Positions 57,125 through 64,000 of a DNA stretch of 64,000 bases are shown in pieces. Each line of letters opens with the position of its first letter. The stretch's first letter is position 1. A program made the translations under genes and the position numbers. This DNA is from Forficula auricularia (taxonomy: Eukaryota; Arthropoda; Insecta; Dermaptera; Forficulidae): NCBI GenBank assembly GCA_024734495.1, contig JALMQS010000099.1, positions 98,993,321 through 99,057,320 on the forward strand. The letters run 5' to 3'. A model generated the notes under the pieces. It saw nothing but the letters and a program-made list of their open reading frames with translations, had not been told where the DNA came from and did not search any database.

Positions 57125-57690
57125 CTGACGTGTTCTGATGTGGCCATCCACTTGACTTTACCATACAACCTGGCCCCTAAAATTATTTATAATCATGTAG
57201 GGGGAGGGGTTAGTTTTTGCATTTTTGTACTTCTGGTGTCCCACTGATTATGTATACAAAATTTGGTTGAGTTTGGTAAATGGCCAAGATTTTCATTTTT
57301 TGCCCCCCCCATTCTGGGCGGTTATTTTTTCATTTTTTGACTTCTGGGGGTCCGCTGATTATGTATACAAAATTTGGTTGAGTATGCTCAAACGGCCTAG
57401 ATTTTTAATTTTTGGTTTTGATATTCACACTAGTTTTTGAGCTAGCTCGTCCACAAAAATTTAGTAACGCACAACCAGAATAACTAACAGACATTTTAAC
57501 AAAACAATTATTATCTCAAAAATACAATTTTTTTGATGTTCACTTATTAGAGCTTTTTTGTAGAGCAAAATGCCATGGTTTTGCTCAATTTTTTTTAATT
57601 AAAATTGTTTCAGCCGTTTTTTAGATATTTCGAAAAAAATAAGAGAAAAAAAACACTTTTTTCATGCACGATTACAATAAATGGCCATAC
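57125..57690 (-). repeat. Repeat MS, copy 3 (reversed, shortened)
   Basis: Starts with the complement of the MS 3' end (TGGCCATCCACTTGACTTTA) and runs through about two minisatellite units (57220-57410), then the body (GAGCTAGCTCGTCCAC) to 57690. About 150 bp between the units and the body are missing relative to copy 1. The frame at 57225-57440 is not a gene. Confidence 0.75.
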
Positions 57691-58206
57691 GCTGAAGTCT
57701 TCTGGTTGATCGATTCGAATGAAAACCTTTTTTAACTTTTAAATAATGAATTCTTGAATATTCTAATTTTTAAATTATTTTGATAATATGTAGAAATTTT
57801 AGTGAAGAAAATTCAAAATCTAAAATTTATATTCACAAGTTGATTTCTTTCTTTAAAAGCTATTATTTTTTCAACTAGAATATAAATTAAAGGAAGTGAG
57901 TCATTTGATTGGTTGATTTATTATTACCTATACCTAGATTGAATTTTTCAATTTTTTGAAAAGATGTGGAATTTTTGGAATCTCTTTAGAAGCTTGATCG
58001 TCATATTATTAATCTTAAATTAAGACCAATTTAAAGTCTAGAATTCTACTTCATAGGGGAATTCGAAAAAAATAAATCTCCTTTCGAAAAATTTAAGAAT
58101 ATCACTTGTTCTTATGTATAAGTAGTACTATACTGAAAAAAATAGTAGCAATCAGAATTTTCCTGTCGTGTTTTATATCTTCTTCTTCTTATTATTATTT
58201 TTAAAC

Positions 58207-58905
58207 CTATAGGTTTGTTTCTTCCAGAACGTCATACCATTTCTTCTTGGGACGACCTCTACTTCTTATTCCAACCGGCTTGTTTGTCATCACTTTCTTT
58301 ACCAGCCGGTCTTCTGGCATTCTTCTCAGATGCGCATACCATTCCGCTCTTCTTCTTTTAACCCATTCGCCCACCTTTTGTATTCCACATTTTTCCCTAA
58401 TATCTTCACTCTTCATCCTATCGAGCCTGGTCACGTTCATTATTCTTCGTAATGTCTTCATTTCAGTCGTTTCCAATAATTGAGAAGTTTTTGCAGTGTC
58501 GGGTCTTGTCTCTGCTGCGTAAGTTAATATTGGACGTACTACGGTTTTGTAGACTCGTATCTTGGCCTCCGTTCTTAAATATTGATTTGACCAGATTGCA
58601 TTGTTAAGGCAACCCGATATTTTTGAGGCTCTTATTGCCTGATGTCTTACCTCTGTTTCTAGGTCTTGATGAGAGGTCATTTGGATGCCAAGGTATGTGA
58701 AGGACATGACTTGTTGGATAATCGTATCGTACAGTTGTAGTTTACATCGGAGTGGTGATTTAGAGATTGTCAGTGTTTTGGTCTTCTTGGTTGACAGGGT
58801 GAGACCGAATTTATGCGCAACACAGCTAAATTTATACAGGAGGCGCTGGAGTTTTATATAACTTGAGTAAATTTTAAGCTGAGCATAATTGTATACATAT
58901 CAGAA
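58207..58905 (-). pseudogene. RTE-like LINE reverse transcriptase C terminus
   Basis: The minus-strand frame can be read from about 58905: a decayed catalytic region (YNYAQLKIYSSYIKLQRLLY), HKFGLTLSTKKTKTLTI, then SFTYLGIQMTSHQDLETEVR, a VYKTVVRPILTYAAETR block, LRRIMNVTRLDRMKSEDIRE and a basic C terminus GIRSRGRPKKKWYDVLEETN. The catalytic aspartates are not recognisable. The 3' end has an AAT/AAG-rich tail (58180-58200). The frame 58247-58483 on the plus strand is its shadow. It is a different family from the copy at 30.7 kb. Confidence 0.8.
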
Positions 58906-60030
58906 GCATTTCTGTCTCTAGGGTTAATTCAAATGCCTAGTATGCAAGTTTGGCATTTAGGTTCGTTCGACTCAAGAGGAAGCGATCCCTTCTATCATGT
59001 AAAACAAATAAATTTCTAAAGATGTTTGACACTATCCTTTAAATTACTCTTAATTTAGATTTAAATTTAAAAGTCAAACTTATTTTATTGTAATTAGAAG
59101 AATTTCAAAAGTCAATTTCTAGATATGCTATAGGTAACTATAAATATATCCCTTATTTTACATTAGCGAAAATCAGCAGCCGCTAGAGGCATTGGTCATT
59201 CATATGTGAATGAAATAGCAAACTTATTATTATAGGGAGAAAAGTTGTTGTTTACCTCTAGATGTCTGCCAATAGATACCAGGTGGTGAATTAGCGCTAA
59301 CTTATTAATTTTATATATCTTGAATGGATGCCACTCCTATCGTAATTTTCGCCAATTGATACAAGTCGAAAAATAAAAATTATAATTATGAGTTAAAATA
59401 AATGCACCAACCCTAGTCCAGATTATTTATTTCCATGTTGAATCTCCCGAAAAGTTTAGCTGGCTGTCAACAGCTGGCATTTATTTATTTCCTTTATTTA
59501 GTTCCGGTGCTTTTTAATCCAAAAACACCAAATAGAGGTATAATATAAATATGTAAATAATTAGTAAGAAGAAAGAAAGATTTATAAACATAAAAAAAAT
59601 AATAAAAATAAAAGGCTAAAATGAAATTCGTTTGTTACTGGCTTCTGTTTGATATCTAAAAACAAAACCAGAATAATAAATATTCTCCAGTTGTCAAATA
59701 TCGCATTCTCAATTTAAAAGGGAAATTTCCTTAGAGAAATAAATATGAAGGGAAAAAATGTTAGAAGCAATAACAAGAAGGAGAATTTTTGTTTTTGTTT
59801 TTAATGATATTTTCAAATTTGGATTAAAAAAACCCGAAGGGATGAATTGTAAGTATACCTACTTTATTTCTTACTATTGAAAGAAAAAAGTTCAATATTG
59901 GGTATATCGAAATAAAAAAGCTATTACTCCTTCCAACTGTATATTATTTGTCAAATATAGAAATATTTAACGTTTAAATGGCAAATCAATTAATAAATAA
60001 TTTAAAAAAATTTATTTCTCCATGCCGACA
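58906..60030. other. Intergenic, no gene seen
   Basis: AT-rich. TTTAGGTTCGTTCGACTC near 58955 may be a decayed SINE-D box B. A patch near 59160-59300 is less AT-rich without a partner. Confidence 0.45.
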
Positions 60031-60032
60031 AT

Positions 60033-60085
60033 GTTTCGGAGAACAATAGTTTTCAATCTTCAATATTATTTGCAAGAGATTCCCT
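60033..60085 (-). ncRNA. Weak hammerhead-like motif
   Basis: Minus strand: TTGAAGA, then GAAAAC/GTTCTC, CC, GAAACAT. The first core base is changed; stem II keeps five of six pairs. Confidence 0.35.
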
Positions 60086-61164
60086 AAAACATTCAGCTCT
60101 AAGCTCCTTAAACCTAGGCAAGCAAACACACAAGGTCGAGCAGGAAAGTGATGCTGTTGGATCGATTTTTCAAAATTTAACGTAAATAGTTCAAACTATT
60201 TTGATGAAAAAAATATATATATATATTTTGGATTCCACAAAAAAGTGAACCTTTCTCAAAATGATCACTCGATTAAAATGTTAATAAGATTTTTTATTTC
60301 AGGGAATTCGAATACAGAAAAGTTGTATATAACAAGTATGTAACATATCTTAATTCTTAATCTAGTGACTGGAATTAGCTTCCCATGTCTGTTTTTCCGG
60401 TTACATAATATAATCTTCAGTCTAGATACCTTCATCTTTAAGGTAGTTGTTTCGCGACAATACTAGCAAAAAGTCAATGCTAGAGTATATAGAACAGACA
60501 ATAAGGATTCATAGTTCATAAGCCCAAAACTTTTTGCTGTTTGTGTACCAATTCTAGCCAATCCCGTGGTCGTTTGACAAATTTGGCACCATTGTAAGAG
60601 ATTGAATATTTTTATATTAAAATGACAGATAAAATACATTTTAAATTTCTATAAAAATCGATTTGTTATTTTTTAACCAATGTAATCAACGCCCACGTTA
60701 CACCTTATGAAAATTATAACTTTGAAAAAATCTAGCGCATGCATCTTTCGCTGGTTAAATAAATGCGCTGTTGCCAAAATGTTTTTTTTTATACAATTTT
60801 CATTATTTATTCCTTATTATCTCAGAAACTGTGTTGTAACTATGAATCAAAATTTTCTTAAAATATGTATTGGTTATTGTTTAATGTTGGTTTAGTTTTT
60901 TATAAAAATGGTAAGAAGGGTTTCTTAATTATAATTAAATATGAATGCAAATTTTCAGATATCCCGTATAGTGCAATGTTAAAGAGCCTGAAAAACTCGA
61001 TTTTTGAAATTTAATATCTCAGGAACTGTATTGTTCATAAATTTCGTTTTGCCACCAATCGATGCAGAAGTATTTAAATAATAATCTATATAAATTTCAA
61101 AAAAATCCTAAGAAAATGAATTTGGCGGAACAACTACCTTAACCCATTTATTCTTTTTTTCGCT
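60086..61164. other. Intergenic, no gene seen
   Basis: AT-rich. Frame 60707-60895 is unrecognised. Confidence 0.5.
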
Positions 61165-61250
61165 ATGCAATGGTCCTCCTGAACTACAGAGGTTGTACCT
61201 TTTTGGTGCAAGTCTTTGTTGTATCAATATCATTGTAAAAAATAAAGAAT
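61165..61250 (+). repeat. LINE-1 family 3' tail fragment
   Basis: CTACAGAGGTTGTACCTTTT, TGGTGCAAGTC and TATCAATATCATTGTAAAAAA match the minus-strand tail at 16530-16600. Only the last 80 bp or so remain. Confidence 0.7.
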
Positions 61251-61354
61251 GAAATAACAGTATTGGAAATAACCAAAACATTTAATAACTCCCTTTTATT
61301 CCAATTAATAGGAATAATAATAGAAGAAAAATTATTTATTGATTGTATTTAAAA

Positions 61355-61597
61355 TATTAAAGAAATACAAATCTTTCACAAAACAATCTAGAACACGTTT
61401 ATTTTCAACCAAACGTTTCGGGAGGATTTCTTTGTCAATGGTGAAATTTTCAAAAAAAGAAAAAAATTCTAGAGAAAGCAACTTTTTTTCTTTTTTGAAA
61501 ATTTTACCATTGAAAAATGGAGAAATTCTCCCGAAACGTTTGGTTGAATATAAACCTGTTCTAGATTGTTTTGTTAAAGATCTGTATTTTTTTAAGA
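61355..61597. mobile_element. Foldback FB7 with hammerhead-like arms
   Basis: Left arm 61357-61445 and right arm 61495-61592 share AAACAATCTAG and CCGAAACGTTTGGTTGAA (complement on the left). Stem I ACCA/TGGT, stem II GGAG../..CTCC and GAAACGT are visible, but the core reads TTGAAAA or TTGACAA. The two arms again point outward. The plus-strand frame over it is not a gene. Confidence 0.7.
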
Positions 61598-62479
61598 TGA
61601 TAATAGAAATAGTATTTATTCCGAATAGTTATATTGTCGATATTGTAATCAGAAGATCCATACTTTGAGCTAGGACTAATTTTCGGGAATGTTTGAAGTG
61701 TATTTACAAAAAGCATATCATCAGCATAAAACTCATTAAGGACAGCTCAAGGAAATTAAAACGACTCGTTGTTTTTTCTTCTTCTTCCTCATCTTCTTCT
61801 CTGCTAGTGAAAAATAAACGATTCGTCTGCGTGTCGCCTTAAAGAAATAGAAGGGTTAGCTTGCTCTGAAAAGAGCGGTGCCTCGGGGGGGCGTAGGTTC
61901 CATTTCACAGTTGGCTGCACCTTCAATCTTTTGCCCCTATTTGAAACGTGTCGTAATGAAAGTTGGTCTTCGTCTTTTGCACATCCAGTCATATTCATTC
62001 ATTCAAAGGATGTCGTCAACAAAAGAGAAAAAAGAAGTCGGCTAGTAGGATCAATCGATCAAGCGAACGTACCTGGTCTCTCAAATGATAGAGAGATAGA
62101 TAGATAGATAGATAGATAGAACAATAGCCAATTATGAGTTGCCATTGGCATTGGAATTGCAATCTCCGAAGAAATACAGACAGGCAGCTCAAGAGAGAAG
62201 GAGATACAATCGAAAAATTCAGACAAGACATGAAAAAAGATACAGGGAACAACAACATCGCGAAAGGAAATCGTGGAGGAAGTTCGTGACAGTCGAACAG
62301 TAAAGATCCACTTTTCAAATCGAATAAATCAAAATCGATTTTTGAACTGGGGACAGGAGGGGGCAGTGAGCTCTAAAGAATCATGACCAAAAGATTTCTA
62401 TAAGAAAGAGAATCTCATCAAGGAAATCGAAAATAAACTGACCTTTTCATCATATATACTTTTTTTTAATGATATTGAT
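61598..62479. other. Intergenic with GC-richer island and (TAGA)n
   Basis: A (TAGA)n microsatellite occupies 62093-62120. The stretch 61850-61960 is GC-richer (GCGGTGCCTCGG and a poly-G run). CGTGACAGTCGAACAG..AAGATC at 62285-62310 recurs in diverged form at 63255-63282, so 62270-62450 and 63245-63420 are a direct repeat pair. Confidence 0.5.
62093..62120 (+). repeat. (TAGA)n microsatellite
   Basis: Six to seven GATA/TAGA units. Confidence 0.9.
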
Positions 62480-62860
62480 GTGAGAAGGAGATACACCAAA
62501 AAGGTGCATCCCCTAAAGGCCTGGGTTGACCCCTCCATTGAGAAAAGAAGAAAAAGAGGGGATTTTATGGGCTGGGTAGTAGTTGAAGGTATCTATGGAT
62601 GCGGGTCTTAGCCCAGTTGTATGTCGGTTGGTAAACTCTTTTTAAACATTGACAAAGTGGTAAATCCTTAGAATTCACCCCGGAGCACAAGGTGAATTCT
62701 AAGGATTTACCCTTGTCAACGTTTAAAAAGAGCTTACCAACCGACATACAACTGGCCCTTACACAGCTGAAGGTTATAAGTTGCGGGGAAGACGGTGGCT
62801 GGAAGTGAGTTGCAGTCTCTGGAGGTCATAAGGATAAAAGAGTTGGCGATACTGGCAACT
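62480..62860 (-). pseudogene. LINE-1 family 3' end, split by a MITE
   Basis: On the minus strand the coding end (..RIHRYLQLLPSP, stop near 62565) is followed by the family tail (AACCCAGGCCTTTAGGGG, CACCTTTTTGGTGTATC, ATCAATATCATT). Upstream, LINE sequence continues on the far side of the insertion (62762-62850: GGTTATAAGTTGCGGGG, GAGTTGCAGTCTCTGGAG). Confidence 0.85.
62611..62758. mobile_element. PIF/Harbinger-type MITE inside a LINE
   Basis: 148 bp with arms of about 68 nt (CCCAGTTGTATGTCGG and CCGACATACAACTGG at the ends) around a loop CCGGAGCACAAG. TTA lies on both sides (62608-62610 and 62759-62761), the 3-bp duplication typical of PIF/Harbinger. The intact LINE copy at 16650-16680 gives the empty site. 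Confidence 0.85.
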
Positions 62861-62861
62861 T

Positions 62862-63846
62862 TCAGCTACATTTAATTACTAATAATATTTTGATTTAAAG
62901 AGCTTCAAGACATGGGTTTTTATCAAACATTTCCCACAATTAAAAACTTAAAAATGATTGAAATAATAAAAAGGCATTGTGGTAAATATGAATATGTGAG
63001 TGTTGATTCCCAAATTATTGAAATAATAATAATTATTATGTAAATTTTTACATTTGAAAAATAAACACATTTTGTTCATTCATTTGACTTGGTTTCTCTG
63101 TTTGTATAGATAGAATATTGTAATCGAATTTTGACCCTCTCCTAGCGTATCAATATTCTTAAAATTTTAAGGACTACCTATTTGCGATGACAATACAATG
63201 TTTCATCAATTTTCGGTATTAATAGAAAAATATTTAGGAAATTCTGGCGGAAAGTTCGCCACAGTCAAACTAAACAGTAAAGATCGAATTGAATCGAACA
63301 AATATAAAGATCGATTTTTGAACCCAAGGGAGGAGTAGTCGAGCTCTAATGAATCATGACTATAAGATTTCTTTAAGAAAGAGATTCTCATCAAGGAAAT
63401 CGAAAATAAACTGGGCTATGCATTAAATGTATAACTTTGAGTTACCTCCTATCTCCTTTGATTGCATGCTTTGATTTAACCTAGTTTTTTCTCTTTGCAG
63501 TGATAAAATTTTATAATCAAATTTTGACCCAATTTTGCTGAGCCGATTTTTCTTGAAATATTACACATCTACGATACGTATTTGCGATGAGAATACATGG
63601 TTTTGTCAATTCCAAAAATGAATTGTTTATTTTTATATATTTTTTATTATTATTCAAAATCATTACAATCTGTAATAAAGTAGATCAATAATTAATTTAT
63701 TTATAACATTTAGGGAAAGCGTTATTGGTTTATAGTGAAACATATTAAAGACAGGGGTTTTTAAAGGTTTATAGTGGTGTTTCACAAGTAAAAATAAAAT
63801 TTAAAAAATTTCTTTTTTTTTTATTATATTTTTGGTGTTTTATTTT
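62862..63846. other. Intergenic, direct repeat partner of 62270-62450
   Basis: AAATCGAAAATAAACTG(AC/GG) and GATCGATTTTTGAAC occur in both. Otherwise AT-rich without genes. Confidence 0.5.
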
Positions 63847-63893
63847 AAATACTCTATACATATTTCGGGTTTTTAGCCCATCATCAGGAGTTT
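63847..63893 (-). ncRNA. Hammerhead ribozyme-like motif, well preserved
   Basis: Minus strand: stem I AAACTC (63893-63888), core CTGATGA (63887-63881), one extra T, stem II GGG/CCC with loop CTAAAAA, GAAA, stem III palindrome ATATGTAT, cleavage base A at 63855, return strand GAGT (63854-63851) continuing A-TTT. Stem I has four pairs, plus three more beyond a one-base bulge. A relative is at 24928-24965. Any surrounding element runs off the window. Confidence 0.7.
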
Positions 63894-64000
63894 GAGTTTA
63901 CAAAAGACCTTAGAAAATTTTTACATTGTATTGATTTAATAAATTAGCTGTGGCTCTTATTTTGGTAGAGGGTGTAGGGAAAGGGGTGGGGGGCAATGTG

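Noticed and set aside
61339..61668. 109-codon open frame
   Set aside because: It covers a foldback with hammerhead-like arms.

Overview
The window is AT-rich nuclear DNA from an animal, most probably an arthropod and likely an insect. It has no operons or prokaryotic signals. It carries several lineages of non-LTR retrotransposon, a Penelope-like GIY-YIG endonuclease fragment, a Helitron, hAT, Tc1/mariner and Harbinger-type non-autonomous elements, tRNA-derived SINEs, foldbacks and microsatellites. I find no convincing host gene exon. The longer open frames belong to transposable elements, and most short ones are chance frames in repeats. It reads as a gene desert or a large intron filled by nested insertions.

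Layout. 0-11 kb holds foldbacks, two SINEs and the first copy of a dispersed repeat block (6.8-8.7 kb). 11-19 kb holds a foldback (13.5 kb) and a 5'-truncated LINE (16.5-17.5 kb, minus). At 19.4-23.7 kb a degenerate minus-strand LINE is split by a Helitron (about 20.685-22.715 kb). Removing the Helitron restores the reverse-transcriptase reading frame at the junction. 24-30 kb holds more foldbacks, a second copy of the 6.8-8.7 kb block, a hAT MITE and a SINE whose 3' tail matches the LINE tail. 30.7-31.8 kb is an RTE-like LINE pseudogene. 34.3-36.5 kb is a palindrome-bearing repeat next to a second copy of the 16.5 kb LINE family. 40.7-44 kb holds two copies of a repeat with an internal minisatellite of about 115 bp. 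44.8-46 kb is a Tc1/mariner-like foldback. 47.5-48.5 kb is a Penelope-like remnant. 49.3-50.2 kb is a hAT MITE. 58.2-58.9 kb is a third type of LINE. 62.5-62.9 kb is a LINE 3' end split by a Harbinger-type MITE.

The most interesting signal is a short motif repeated on both strands: CUGANGA, one extra base, a short hairpin, GAAA, a tiny self-complementary stem, then a strand that pairs back to the bases before CUGANGA. This is the layout of a minimal type I hammerhead ribozyme. In several unrelated foldback families the motif occurs once per arm, always pointing outward. The best-preserved elements also have a target-site duplication of 12-17 bp and a one-sided tail of about 26-50 nt. Hammerhead motifs are known from the terminal repeats of Penelope-like elements, and a Penelope-like GIY-YIG fragment flanked by two such motifs lies at 47.5-48.4 kb. 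I infer that these foldbacks are non-autonomous Penelope-derived elements built from inverted terminal repeats.
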